DNA from: Desmodus rotundus | Taxonomy: Eukaryota; Chordata; Mammalia; Chiroptera; Phyllostomidae | Assembly: GCF_022682495.2 (NCBI RefSeq) | Contig: NC_071389.1 | Coordinates: forward strand, 174,158,056 to 174,222,055 | Reading direction: 5' to 3' | Length of the DNA: 64,000 bases | Part shown: piece after piece, positions 1-12,486 of the stretch | How the letters are laid out: each line of letters starts with the position of its first letter | Position numbering within the stretch: position 1 is the first letter of the stretch | The notes under the pieces: model-generated | Told to the model about the DNA's origin: nothing | The model's input: only the letters and a program-made list of their open reading frames with translations | Databases searched by the model: none | Program-made: the position numbers and the translations under genes

Positions 1-634
1 AAGTGACACATGTGATTCACTCTAACCCTTGTTCTTATGCGGCTGTTCTTTTCTCTTGGCATCATATCCCAATTTTATATTCCCTTTCTAGAGTCACATC
101 CGTCCCTCCCATGGTGAGATCAATACTCTAGTTACAATCTGATTTTAGAAGCCCTGAAGTGTCTATGGACTCTTGATTCTGAATTTCTTTGATCTGATTC
201 AGCTCCATATCCCAAGTATAACAGATGCCACATAAGTAATATAAAAGCATTAATGAAAACAGTAATTTCTATTTGTTGAATACTTACAAAGTGCTGGACC
301 CCATGTTTTCAAGCTTTATTTTAATAGTCACAACCATCTTTTAATTTTACAAGGCCAATAGTCTGCTGATAAGCATATGGATATAGCCATCCCAATTTTG
401 AAAATATTGTAACATTTTCTTATGGGTTAGTAAATAGCCCCTGCTTTGGTCTTCCAAGAGTCCTTACTAGACTCCGCAGCTACCCAGGCTCTCTTGTCAC
501 CACCTGCCCTCCCCCTCCCCACAATCCAGCAATTAAGAGGCTAAAGCCCAACACAGCGCTCTGGCCAGTGGTGATTGGTTGTTGCTGTGCCATTTTTACT
601 ATCGAATGTCTCACTATCAGCACCTGAATATTAG

Positions 635-780
635 TATTATCCTTCATCTACAGATTGGACCAGTAAGGCTTGTGGACGTTTACTTGCCAAAAGCCTTATA
701 ATTAGTAAGTGATAAAGCAGAAACTCAAGCCCATGTCTGTCTGTCTTCATAGACCATTCTCTTTCCCCTATCTCAGAGCT
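635..780 (-). repeat. MIR SINE, antisense
   Basis: catctacagattggaccag, then acttgccaaaagcc and aattagtaagtgataaagc, then actcaagcccatgtctg follow the order of an antisense MIR (tRNA-derived, ancient). Confidence 0.6.
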
Positions 781-789
781 CATAGATGT

Positions 790-960
790 AGAGGGGTGTT
801 TCCCAAACTTGTCTGATAGTAAGAGTAAGCTTTTGTCAAAATTACAGATTTGGGGGCCCCACCTTTTGGAGATTCTAATTCAAATCCGTGTAGTTTCAGG
901 CTAGAATCTGTATTTTCAAGAAGGTGATCCTTACTACTGCACTGGGGCATCAGCCCCCCC
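790..960 (+). mobile_element. MER5A-like DNA transposon remnant
   Basis: Resembles the hAT-type MER5A unit: gtttcccaaacttgtctg, acagatttgggggccccacc and gagattctaattcaaatcc, then a complementary return. About 170 bp, close to the family length. A C run at 953-963 follows. Confidence 0.55.
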
Positions 961-3900
961 CCCTCAAATCATTGTGATAAGAATTATTGTAATATCTCCA
1001 CATCTCAAACGAGTAAGTGAAGACATAAACACAATCCCTGAATCGTAGGCAATGTCTAATGGACAGAACGGGATATGTGTTTCAGGCGGTTGGGGAGCCT
1101 GCTCGTTGTCTTAGGTGAGGCGGTGCAATTCAGAAGTAGACTCGTTCTTTGACACATCTAGAAACATCGTTAAAGACAACCAATTTTAGAAGGAAGCAAA
1201 ATTGTAGTTTACAAATAGGTCAACTGAAAAGGACATAGAATGACAGCTTTCAAAAAATAATTCCATGAAACCTAGACAGGGGGGCACTGAGTTTGCTAAG
1301 AAATATGTTAGAGTTCTAAAACCTATCAATGTACTAGAATAGCATTCCAGAACATGCTTTTCAGAACCATAACCTGTGAAAAAAGAACTTAAGGAAATTA
1401 AACGTATGTTGTTATCTGAGGTGGCCATCGGTGCTTCTTCCCCTGTGTGTGGCCACCTTTCCGCTGCCGTGTTTTTTCTGGAAATGTGTGACAGTATGGT
1501 TTGTCACATAAAGCCTTTTCAGTAGCTTCTCTCTCTTGACATTCTGTCTCCATTTCTGCTGTTAGCAAAAGCTGATCATGAAACATAAAAAGGGGTCCAG
1601 AAGAAGGCAAGTATCACATATTAATTGCACACAGCAGGTTTATGATGCAATTCTCTTTCTCAGGAAAGCACTTAGAAAGAAGCAGGAAGAAAAGGAGCAA
1701 AACAGACAAGCCATTGTCTCCAGCCTGGTCTTATAATGGGAATTGTTTCATTAAATATTTCTGAGGATGGCAGAGTCATCTAAGTCAATAGAACATCCTA
1801 GAAGCTCTTCCTCGCATGTAAATCATCGATGAGCAAGAGAAACACGGAGTGGAGCTTAAATGTGCTACCATAGGACATGGCCCAAGCTGGGTTGGTTCTC
1901 TTCCAAGTGCCAAACCCTGCCAAACGCTTAAACACCTGCTTCAGTTATCAGTACATATATTCCCTTAGGTAGCTGAAAAACCAGTCCTCGGATAAACCAA
2001 TAAGTAAAATCAAGTGCCAAATATGCCCTCAGCAGAAGCTGATAAAATAAAACATTTAAATAAATTTAACTGAATGCTTCCAAATGGCACACCTGACAAT
2101 GAAAGAATGCGCAGCAGCGAAAGCTATACGGAGAAAAACAATATTGGGCAATTTTTCTACAATTCTAAAGAGCCCAATCCATATCTAACCTCACCTTCGT
2201 CATCTGCAGATAATGTGACTCCCTACACTACAGTGAAGAAAAAAGTAAAATAAAACAATAGCGACTACAACAAAAATAAACAGAATTACATGGCACAAGG
2301 GACTTGAAATAAGGAACGCTGTCCCCCCTTATTTATTTAAGTGGAGAATGAAGCTTTTCTTCATTTATTTATATTTTTTCCCTCCAGTACTTAACACCTG
2401 TATGAAAGTCCCTGACTGAAAAGGTAGGCTTAGCTAATGAGGTGTGTCAACACAATTGGAAGCCCATTTCTAAATGAAAATTGCACTATGAGCACAACCC
2501 CTTCAGGCTGAAGAGGGCATTTAGAAAGCAGCAGGAGTGGTAGCTGTGCTTTCTCTGTAAGAAGGGCCCGTAGGGTTACCACAGCTGGGGGAGAGACAGG
2601 CTGACCTAGAGCAATGGGCTAATGTAATAATTCTCCCCTAAATTAGTCATATTTCTCCAGGTTACCTTGGTAGATACAGAGTAAAGGCAGATATAATCCC
2701 TCTCCTAATTGTAAACCAGCACTAGCCTAATTATATTCCCATTTACCCCAGATACTCTAAAATCACAGGCTTTCTGTTTGCTAATTTCTCCTATTCATGG
2801 TTTTATGGCTCCAGAGGAGGCTTTGGGGAGTACGAATTGAAAAACAGTGCAGTGAGTTAGTTCCACATGGATATTAACTATGAAAAAGATGTGGAATGGA
2901 GCAGAAAGTGGGGTGGGGAGGAAAAAACCCTAATATTTAGTTTAGTTTAGTTTAGACTGATCCCAATCAAGGCTAAAGGACCATCTGAGGCCTTGCCCTG
3001 TAAGCCTGGGGGGGAAGGTCACAGATGCAAGAGTGAAAAGCAGTGCAAAACCCATGGAGCCTACATCCCTTATCTGTGAGACTGAGCCATGTGTGATAAA
3101 CTCCACTCCCTTTGTCTTAGAATGTGTTTTATCTTTATCCTAGCTGATGTTTAAGATCCATGCAATTGCGAGTATTTTGTGTTAACTTATTAACATTAGC
3201 CTTGGGAGAGACCACGCACCAATAACCACACCGTGGAGTGATGCTGGAAATTGCGCGTCGTTAGGAGCCACAAGTAGGACAAAGGGTGAAGGTCACAGTG
3301 GTAAACAAATTCATTCATGCCTTTCAAGATAATGCTATCTCCATTCTCTTTCCCCAAATCATCACTCCATAGGATTTGTGTGCTTCCAGCCTGGGTTGGG
3401 GCATAATCACGTGGGAAGACTATATAACGGCATGCTCAGAGAGAAGGCTGTGGGTGCCTCTGTGTGTGTTTGTGCATGCACACACATGCGTATGACAGAG
3501 GGACCAAGCTACATAATTACAAAATTCTTGATTGAAAATGAACACTCTTAAAACAGGCTGCAGTGTTTCATTCTTCTGTGGTTTTCTGATGCAAGGAAAT
3601 AATTTAAAATGTTTAACTTATTGCAAAGATCTCACAACCTTTGTCTCTTAAGTTTTCCCAAGTCCACAAGTAAAAAGGGGATAATGGCCTCAATATTATG
3701 GTGCTACTACCATGGAAGGCCACGTATTGTCTCAGTTTTTAGCTGGGGAAATGTCTATTGCTTGTCACCAAGTCAGAATGAGTTCACAGGATAGAGGAGG
3801 AGCGGGAATTGAAGTTGAACAGGGATAAGTGAGCAAATTCTCTGAACGGGAATGTTTATAGCTTGGAAATAGGAGCATTTAAGGGGAGACACATTAATAC

Positions 3901-4800
3901 AAGGCAATATGGGTCCAAATTGGACCCGCCGCTGCTACAGGTCAAGGAATTTACTGGTCAGCTCCTCTGGATGTTTAATAAGGCTCACATTTATGCCAAA
4001 AGCAAACACAATCTGGCCCTCCCAACTTTGTAAGCAAGCTGAGAACAGGGATTAAGTTCCAGTCAGCTTTGTACTACCCCACAGCCTAGAAGAGTTCCTT
4101 GTATAGATTAAGTGACAAGTAGCATTGCTTGAATTGGTAAGAGAGAAAAATTTAATAGTTTCCCATGAAAAATCTGCTTTAAAACAGACAGCTTGACTGT
4201 GGTTTTGGTTTTTGTTTCTTAGTGCTTTCTTATGCTGATAGGGAAAACACTGAGAAACTAAATTTAAATTTGAAGGTTGCTTGGTAAATATGGAATCAGA
4301 GAAATGAAAATTGTGTGGCCTCCAGAGATGATATTTTCATCAAGCTCTGAAGCCAATGAGTCATCTTTCTCCAGAAAAAGGCTGTGTTTGCCAATTTACT
4401 CATATATTTGTGCTCCCCAGTCAAGCTGCCCTCTTCCTCTGGAATGACACTTTTCCCCTGGAAACACATCATGCTTACCCTCCTTTTTTCTTGGGTTCCA
4501 TAAGAACCATATTGGTTGTGTTTATTATTACCATTCTCCCTATTTTAATTTAATCACCATTTCTTCCTGTCAATCTCTGGGCATTCTCCCAATTAACTTG
4601 TTGATTTTTAACATCTACTTTGGCACCTTTCTTTCCTCACCTACGCTGCTGGCATTTCCAGGAACTTCAATGTCTGATTCAATTTGATACATGACCATCA
4701 CAGGTAAGGCAATGGATTAATTGTTGTGTGTATATAAACATGGATAAGGTACAGTTCTTGATTTCAACATCTAGGATCAAGGTCATGTTGATGAGCCAGT
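960..4800. other. Non-coding stretch, nothing recognised
   Basis: AT-rich DNA with ORFs of 60-80 codons at most, none resembling a protein. No clear repeat apart from the small TTTAG run. Confidence 0.5.
2935..2956. repeat. Short (TTTAG)n repeat
   Basis: Four copies of tttag in a row. Short tandem repeat with no other context. Confidence 0.8.
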
Positions 4801-5010
4801 CAGGCTGCTTTAGAGCCGCAGAGTGAGGTGGTCATGTTTGTAGGCTTTGGCCCCAGACAGCTTGGACCCACACCCTGCCCTGACGTTTCCTAACTGTGTG
4901 GTCTTGAGCATCGCAATTCCTTATCTATAAAACAAGAATATTAACAACCACTATTTTGGGGGGTTATAGTGAGAGTTGAATGAGTTAATATGGTTAAATT
5001 TCTTGGTATA
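4800..5010 (+). repeat. MIR SINE
   Basis: In order: a tRNA-like start with ccagacagcttggaccc, the MIR core ctaactgtgtggtcttgagc, then ttatctataaaacaagaat and gagagttgaatgagttaat. Near full length. Confidence 0.75.
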
Positions 5011-5204
5011 ATCCCTAACAAATAAACAAAAGCAATGTGCTTTTTATATCATGCACTGTTTTCTCAACTGTTAAATCCTTCATATTTTAACTACCTATAG
5101 GCACAGATACACCTTGTATATTATCATCATACAGGTGGTCTTCTTTGTTACCTACCTCCTTTTCTGACACCATGGAGATGTGGATGGGCAATAATACCGT
5201 CTTA

Positions 5205-5600
5205 GGTGCATTCACTAAACAAGTATTTATTGAGCACTTACTCCATGTTAAGTACTCAGGGGGAGTATTACTAATGGAAGGCCTTGGAGGCCATGGTTAA
5301 AAGTTTGAATTTAATCAAAACAGGAATCAAATAAAAGTTTCTAAATATGGTCTCTGTGTTGAAAGGAGAACATTTTAGGGGTGGGATGAAAGTTGGAGTC
5401 CCATCTGGAAGTTACTGCCATTGTCAAAGCCACACAGGTGTCGAGGGATGGACAATTTAAGGTATATTTTAGGGATAAGGCAGAAAGTACACCTTCCAAG
5501 AAAATGTGTGAGTAAGGTAACACAGAGAAGCTGCTTTCTCAGAGAGCCAAGAGGTGAGGCAGGTTGATGAGATTTCCGTAGGAGTGAAGGAGGAGGGCAC
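5205..5600 (-). mobile_element. L2 fragment, antisense
   Basis: Starts with the inverted L2 3' end (caagtatttattgagcacttac, catgttaagtactcagg) and continues with antisense L2 3' UTR/ORF texture. Old CR1-like LINE remnant; no ORF. Confidence 0.55.
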
Positions 5601-5764
5601 TTGGAACCGATCTATTTATTTAAATTGTAAAGTAAATAAATTAAATTAAAAATTGGATCTCAAATCTAAATTTACTTGCAAATAATTATACATGATCAAA
5701 AATGCCTTTTCCAGACATAATTATGAGGTAGGTAATATTTGTCTTTGGCATCACAATCCATACT

Positions 5765-6015
5765 TTAAGACATGTTATTAATAATTTTGAGCACTTACGG
5801 AAACTAAGTGCCCTTCATTCATTTTCTCGTTTAATTCAAACAACAACCCTACCTGTATTTACTATGATTATGCTAATTTTTACAGATGTAGTAAAATGAA
5901 TCTCTGTGAAGTAAGTTTCCCAAGGTGATAGAGCCAAGGAACACACGGCTAGGATCAAACACAGGTGTCTGACACAAGAGCTGGAGCTCTTAACTACTAC
6001 ATAGAACCACCATTT
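5765..6015 (-). repeat. MIR SINE, antisense
   Basis: Antisense order intact: caacaaccctacctg, tttttacagatgtagtaaaatg, gtttcccaaggtgatagagcc, cacacggctaggatcaaac and gagctcttaactactac. Nearly complete. Confidence 0.78.
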
Positions 6016-6027
6016 CGCACCATCAAC

Positions 6028-6155
6028 AGCACCTCCCATCTCTCTCTCTCTCCCTCTATCCCTCTATCTCCCTCCCTCCCTCTCTCTCTCTCTCTCTCTC
6101 CCCCCCCACTCTGTCTCATATACAGACACACACATACATGCACACACCTCTCTTT
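6028..6155. repeat. (CT)n/(CA)n microsatellite
   Basis: Pure and interrupted CT/CCCT repeats, a C run at 6101-6108, then CA repeats. It overlaps a 107-codon ORF that is only low-complexity Ser/Pro/Leu translation. Confidence 0.9.
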
Positions 6156-6599
6156 ACAATACAAATCTGTCTTCAGGGAGAACCTGTTACTCTCAGCCTC
6201 TACAAAACCCCTAATGACCCACCTCGTTTTGATGAATTACATCCTGCATTTCAATAGTAGAACCACTAATTGTGAAAATCAAGCTTGAGTAGGGCAATAG
6301 AAGAGATACTTTCTGAGACAGAGCTACCTTAGAGATACCGCAGATCCATCAGATCCGGCCCTGTGGATAAATGTGGCCTTAGCCAGGAAAGGATAAATGA
6401 TGGATGATTTGGAAGAAATAAATGGCAGGAGTGTAAAAATGTTTTAGGGCAAGAGACATTCAAATAAATGCTATTGGATGATTTATTTTCCAAAAGGTGT
6501 TATATTCACTGCTGAAACACACCTACATGTCTGCCAGAAATGTGGCCATAAAACCATCTATGTATATAAAAAATTTACACTGTAGCAGGCTGACCTCAA

Positions 6600-6960
6600 C
6601 CTTTTATTTACTAAGCCACCACCATCTTAGCTCCAAGAACACATTTCCAACTTCCTCGGAGACTTCAACACCTGGATGTCCCACAGCTACATCAAGCAGA
6701 ATATACTCAAAATTCAACTCATTACCTTCTCTCTAAAGTTTTCAGATATGAAATCTCAGCTAATGCATCATTTCAGCCGTTTGCCAATGCTATGAACTTC
6801 CAAGTTTTCATAATTGCCTCCTTACCCTCATTCAGCTCTCCAATGCTAATCCAGTGCAACAGCAAATACAGAAACTTCTAATCATCTCACACATCTACTC
6901 CTTTTACCATCTGCCTTATGACTCATGGAGTTCAAGTTTTCAATATGTCTCAAGTGCAAT
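6600..6960 (+). mobile_element. Possible L2 fragment
   Basis: tcaacacctggatgtccc followed by caaaattcaactcattacc and later cacatctactcc resembles the ORF2 end of L2. Weak. Confidence 0.35.
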
Positions 6961-7139
6961 ATCTTATCCCAGGTTTTCTAACACGCAGAGTTTAAGGCAA
7001 AGCCTAAGTGCTAGCATTTGAGTGAGGACCAGAGTGAGGGCAAAGAAAAAGTGAGGTAGAGAAGAAAAGCAAATACAAGATGATCACGTAATGAATTAAC
7101 ACAGCTTTTCAAAGAAATCCAGCCAGTTCCTCACTTCCA

Positions 7140-8510
7140 CATGGCAGGATGAATGCACTGCTGGGAAGAATCTATGAGGGGAAAAGGACAAACAGATTAC
7201 CTGATGGTCCTGTCTTCCAAGTCTCATTGCTCAAAGTACAACCCTTGGGGCTTTAACCCCGCCCTCCACACTTCCATCTTGGTTACTGGGTCTCTCTGGG
7301 TAGCCACTGGAGAAGTTGGAGCCTCCAGGTATCAAATCAGCAGCCGCATACCATGTCCCAGAGGTTATGGTGATCGCTGCAGTATAAAAAACCCACGTAT
7401 GACACTGAAATTGGGGCTACAAGTTTATGGTGAACCTGTCATCCTCTATTAGGTTATTGCAGAGGCCAGGCAGATGAATTCAGCAGGAAAATAATGGGAA
7501 CCACCATCTCTGTCATCCCTCCAGGAATGTTATATTGTTTTCGATTCACCATGTTATCTGAGGCATGGAAGCCCTCCTAGGGATTTCCGCTTGACCCTTT
7601 CTATCATAATGGACCTTGCACAATCGGAGAACCAATGAGAGAGTTCTACTAGCAGCTAAGCCTATCTATCCCAATTATACTTTAGGAAAATGGGAAGACA
7701 ACCACAGGGTGAAAACACAGATCCACAGAATCCACTGTGAAGCCAGCAATCCAATTATCACCTCTATAAACCCTCATTCCAACTAAGGGACTATAATGAA
7801 ATATCAGATCACAAATTTAATATCCTGGAAAAAAGTTTTGTATTCCCCATTCACTGTTCTCCGGCAAATGGGCACACGGCCTTTTCTGAAGGTTCAGAGG
7901 GTATTTACTGAATATACTTGAGGCGGTGCTGTGAGGTCTTCCCTGGAAGGGATCCGGCTTCCTCTTGGATCAACGTGATCTACGTCACTGTACTGACTTA
8001 GATTTGGAAACCAAGTGAGGGGCTTCAGTTCTCCATTATTGCAACTAACTTCCACTTGCCAGCTCTGTTTTTAACCTTATGTTTTTATTACATAAATTGA
8101 GCAATACCTTACTTAGCTCTTTCTATATCTCACTGTCAGGAGTACCATGACCTACTGGCCTTTGCCACAGATTCTGGAAGGTAAACAAACCCTGATTGTC
8201 ACAGTTGATTTGCTACATTTACTTACTTCCTATTCTGTAATTAAATCCATCTTATCTCTGATGGTTAAGTGCTGCCACCTGGTCCCTGGCATTCTGGAAT
8301 CTCAATATCCTGACAGATTAAACAGAGAATTTAATTCCATGGCATATTTTACTGTCAACCCCAGCCTTCAGAGAACAGCAACCAGAAAGTATCTCTCAGA
8401 TTTTCATGCCCTCCTCCTTAGTGAATTCTTTATTGCCTTAGTAAAAAACTATCCTCTCTTTTACTTCCCTGCCAAGGCCCTCCCTGGGACCATAGTCAAA
8501 TGATGAATCT
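7140..8510. other. Unclassified 1.4-kb block, possible LTR-retroelement internal region
   Basis: Fairly GC-rich compared with its surroundings. It contains two medium ORFs on the + strand (7153-7452, 8147-8503), neither resembling a protein I know. The texture suggests the worn interior of an endogenous LTR element, and the VES SINE starts directly after it, but no gag, pol or env motif can be named. Treated as non-coding. Confidence 0.25.
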
Positions 8511-8580
8511 TGCCTAATAAAACCACTCAAATAGTCCCACCTCCCTGAGCTTTCTCTCACTTTGTCAAAATGCCAAGAAA

Positions 8581-8799
8581 GGCCCTGGCCAGTGTGACTC
8601 ACTTGTTTGGAGTGTTGTTCCATAAACCAAAAGGTCACAGGTTTGATTCCTAGTGAGAGCACCCACATAGGTTGTGGATTCAGCCTAGCCCAGGCACATA
8701 TGAGAGCCAACCAATTGGTGTTTCTCTGACATTGATGTTATTCTCTCTCTCTCTCTCTTCCCCCTCTCTGAAATCAATAAGCTTGTCCTTGGAAGAGGA

Positions 8800-8839
<40 letters not shown>

Positions 8840-8840
8840 A
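8581..8840 (+). repeat. VES-type bat SINE, full length
   Basis: tRNA-derived SINE starting GGCCCTGGCCAG. It has a degenerate A-box region, a B box (GGTTTGATTCC, ending near 8650), a CT-rich stretch and a long (AAAT)n tail. Flanking imperfect target-site duplications are gccaagaaa (8572-8580) and gccaaggaaa (8841-8850). Pol III transcription and L1 mobilisation are family knowledge. This element type is the best lineage marker in the window. Confidence 0.88.
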
Positions 8841-9204
8841 GCCAAGGAAATTCTGGCACTTTTTCCTAATCTATCCACTTTTCCTAATCTTTTGTTCTTA
8901 TCTACTGTGCTCCCCCTTTCTTATCTTTGAATGAAAGACATGTTGTTTCAAAGGGTAGGAATCTGCTTCTGATAGATTCCAACCCTTTGATCAAGGCTCC
9001 TAAAAAGTGATAACTTCTCAATAAAACCTTCTCAGCTAAAACACCCAGGCTGAAGAAGTCATTTCCTCTTCTGTGTTTCCCAATAACCTTGCATCAAAAA
9101 CCTAGACCTTAGAAGACCCAAGTCAAAACGACATCTAGAAAGAGCGCAGGACGTCAGTGCTTCAGCTGGAGTCTGCGTCTGCATTCCAAGGCCGCCATGA
9201 TATA

Positions 9205-9640
9205 GTGCCATCAGTGCATGCTTGAAAGACAGGAACGTATTGTCTCATGATTCCGGAAGCTGGAAGTCCAAAATCAAGATGTCCACAGAGTCGGTTCCTT
9301 CTGAATACTGTGAAGTAGAATCTGTGCCATGCCTCTCCCCTTGCTCCTGGGGGTTTGCTGACAATCTTTGGACTTCAGTGGTTTGTAGAGGCATCAGCCT
9401 GAACTCTGCCTTTATCTTCACATGCTGTTTTCCTTGTGTGTGTCTGTCTCTAATTCCCTATTTTAATAAGAACGCCAGTGGTGTTGAATTAGGAACCTAT
9501 CCTACTACAATATCAACTTATCTCAACTAGTTACATCTGCAATGACCTTATATTTCCAAATAAGGTCACATTCTGAAATGCTGTGACTTAGAACTGCAGC
9601 TTATAAATTTGGGGGTGAGGGTAAGGACACATCTCAACTG
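9205..9640 (-). mobile_element. MaLR-like LTR remnant, antisense
   Basis: In the window orientation it shows gaagctggaagtccaaaatc, tttgctgacaatctttgg, ttacatctgcaatgacctt and aataaggtcacattctg in order. This is a common mammalian LTR of the ERVL-MaLR group. About 435 bp, so near complete. The subfamily was not assigned. Confidence 0.6.
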
Positions 9641-10536
9641 GTAACCCCAGAATCCCAGTGACTTTGGGGAAGTATCATAAATTTTCTGGGCCTCATTCTT
9701 TTTATCAGAAAAACAGAAATAATAATACAGGTGTAAGATCTAGTTTAACTGAAGACCAACAGTAATGATTTAAAGCTGCTAGATGAAATAGCAGAGAAAG
9801 ACAAGGGATCAAAACAGAAGGAATTTTGTCTAACTATTAGGAAAGAGAGTTTGTATTTGAACAAAACTCACTATTTTGGAGAAGAATCTGGGGTTAAAAG
9901 GTTGGCCAGCACATAGAATAGAGCAAGAGTATGAAATATAAAAGGTGTACAGAATAAAGAGTTCCTTAATAGTAAGGAGTTTCTCTTTCAATGGTGAAAG
10001 GAGAAGAAGCAAAACCTAGAGCAAGAAAGGAAAGAAAATTCGAGCATATTACATGATCGTTCTAAGCCCCCACTTCCACATTGGACAAATTGTTTAATCT
10101 CCTAGAGGTAAGTACAAGAAAAGCGCCCAGAGTGGTAAACTAGCTATATCTGGAACCATGTCAGCCAAGGCAGACTAGTACCATTTATTGGAAATGTATG
10201 GGCTGTTCTAGTCCAAACATGTTTCCTTTTACTTTTTTGATACTTAATGTTGCTATAAAAGTACTGAGTTAAAATTATCTATCTATATCCACAGATATTC
10301 TGCACCACTCTTGAATAAATTTCTTTTTAAAAATATAATATTTCTTCATAAAAAATATTTTATGCAAGTAGGGTCAAATCATTCTCAGAAATAGCTGGCA
10401 TTGAAAATACTTTGTATTCATCCATTGAAACTGTTGAAAAAGTTGTACATTGGGATCCCCAACAAAGTCATACATTTTGCATTAATCTCAACATTTAAAT
10501 GAGGTTCTCAATCTTGTTATACTATAAATAAGAATA
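9640..10536. other. Non-coding stretch, nothing recognised
   Basis: AT-rich, with no convincing ORF or repeat signature. Confidence 0.5.
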
Positions 10537-10640
10537 AAAGATGGCAGCACAGGTAAACATGGCTCACCTACTTGCACAACCACATCAAAATTACAGCTAA
10601 ACTATATAACAACCATCATTCAGAACCATCAGAAATTGAG
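10537..10640 (+). mobile_element. HAL1-like element A, 5' end
   Basis: Starts near the aagatggcagcac box typical of L1/HAL1 5' ends and breaks at the duplicated agaaatt(g/a)ag. The same element resumes at 13155, so this is its 5' piece, separated by a later L1 insertion. Confidence 0.65.
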
Positions 10641-11821
10641 ATCCAAGATGGCAGAGGAATAAATGGAAACTACACTAATCTCCTCCCAGGACCAATCTGG
10701 AATTACAACTAAATTGTAGAGAAATCATCCTGAATAACCAATTAACACTAGTTGGAGAGAAGCCTTGTAACCAAGGACAGACAGAAGAAACCACTTACCA
10801 TGAGTTTGGTAGGGAGTGTAGAGGAGGTGTAAGAGGGCTGGCTGAGCTCCCACAGGCAGCAGCTGAAGCTCTGGAGGGATACATCAGCATCTGTGGAGTT
10901 CCCCATGAGAAGTGTGAGGTCTAAACCCCAAGCTGGTCTCTGCAGCCTACAGCACCAAAGCCAGAAAGGAACCCAGATAACATCCAGCTGTGAAAAGCAG
11001 CAGGGTTCCTATCTGCCAGGGAGAGTCAGCTGGAGATGCAGAGAACCTCTTTAAAAGCCAACCCACAAAATTTTATTTGCAGTCACTTACCCTGGGCTCC
11101 AGCAGTGGGAGGGAAGACTGGACTAGAGACACTTGAGGAGAGTCTGGGGTTGGTGGCTCTGGGGAGAGAAGTGAAGACACAGCTACCTGGATGCCTGTGC
11201 TGAGTCATTCCCCACACTGCAAGAAGCCATCTTTGTCAGGCAGAGCACTGCTCTCCAAGTGGGATCAGCCTGAGGGGAAGCAATAGCCCTGCCCCACAGG
11301 AATTGCTCTGCCCCACCCTGTGGTACTTAAGCTGGGTTGCTAATTATAGCTTGAGGCTATATCATTGATTAGTTTAACAATCATACAACAGATTTATACA
11401 GAACCACAAAAGGCCCCACACAATACCAGCGATCCTGAGAAAGAAGAACACAGTTGGAAAACTCACATTACATATATCAAACTATACTATAAGTCCATAC
11501 TAATCAAAACAGCATGATACTATCATGAAAACAGACAATGGAACAGAATAGAGAGCCCAGAAATAAACCCCCACTTGTATAGCCAATGTTTGATGTAGGA
11601 AGCAGGCACATACAATGGGTTAAAGATAGTTTACTCCATAAACGGTGCTGGGAAAACTGGACAGATGTGTGCAGAAAAATGAAACTAGACCACCTTCTTA
11701 TACCACACACAAGAATAAATTCAAGTGAGTCAAAGATTTAAATTTTACATCTGAAACCATAAAAATCATAGAAGAAAACATAAGCAGCAAAATCTCAGAC
11801 ATTGCTCATAGCAATATTATA

Positions 11822-12094
11822 TTGGCTAAATCTGCCAGGCAAGTGAAACAAAAGAAAAAAATACACAAATGGGAATACATCGATCTAAAAAGTTTTTGCA
11901 CAGTGAAGGAAATCATCAAGAAAATAAAAAGACAACCCACAGAATGGGAGAACTTATTCACCAATACATCTCATAATGGGTCAATATCCAAAATTTATAA
12001 AGAATTTACAAAACACAACACCAAAACACAAAAAATCCAATTTAAAAAATGGGCAAAAGACCTAAACAGACCCTTTTCAAAGGAGGACATATAG
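11822..12094 (+). pseudogene. L1 ORF2 C-terminal fragment
   Basis: A 90-codon open piece of the ORF2 region downstream of the reverse transcriptase domain. Typical phrases are WEYIDLKSFCTVKEIIKKIK and [18 protein letters not shown], leading to NRPFSKEDI. It is part of the truncated L1 above. There is no start of its own and no function is expected. Confidence 0.85.
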
Positions 12095-12207
12095 AGAGCC
12101 CATAGACACATGCAAGGATGCTCAACATCACTAGCCATCAGAGAGATGCAAATTAAAACCAGAATGAGATATCATCGCGTACTTATCAGAATGGCTATCA
12201 TCAATAA

Positions 12208-12320
12208 TTTGGTCCCAGGTTGGGGCATGTACGGAAGGCAACTGATCAGTGTTTCTCTCTCGCATCATTGGGTCTCTCCCTCTCTCCCTCCCATCCTCTC
12301 TCTCCTTAAAAAAAAAAAAG
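12208..12320 (+). repeat. 5'-truncated VES SINE inside L1
   Basis: Only the 3' half of the SINE is present (ggtcccaggttggggcatg, then the CT-rich segment and 12 A residues). It interrupts the L1 ORF2 sequence, which breaks off at about 12207 and resumes at about 12486 at the next base of the same L1 sentence (atcaataa / atcaacaaac). Confidence 0.75.
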
Positions 12321-12486
12321 TGTTGTTTCCCCTTGATATTCCCTAATAACTTAGTTTCTATGTTCTTAGACGAGATAATGTCACTGTTGATGGGATAGTG
12401 GTTTCTGCTGTGTATTGCATTTTTGTGCCCAACTACATAGTTTTCACATTAAAGATGTTGGTTTTCTAAAAAATAAATAAATAAAT
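12321..12486 (+). repeat. Extra 3' sequence co-inserted with the SINE
   Basis: Roughly 165 bp that match neither SINE nor L1. They end in ATTAAA (12448-12453), then about 13 bases, then an A-rich (AAAT)n tail where L1 resumes. This looks like the 3' end of a polyadenylated transcript: either a 3' transduction carried by the SINE, or the 3' UTR of a host transcript that contained the SINE. The source is unknown. Confidence 0.5.

Noticed and set aside
5965..6288. 107-codon ORF rich in Ser, Pro and Leu
   Set aside because: It translates a CT microsatellite and an antisense MIR; no gene signals.
8147..8503. 118-codon + strand ORF
   Set aside because: No recognisable domain; lies in the unclassified block before the SINE. 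Kept only as part of that block.
8581..8660. tRNA gene suggested by the B box in the SINE
   Set aside because: The tRNA-like part cannot fold into a full cloverleaf and sits in a VES SINE with tail and target duplications.
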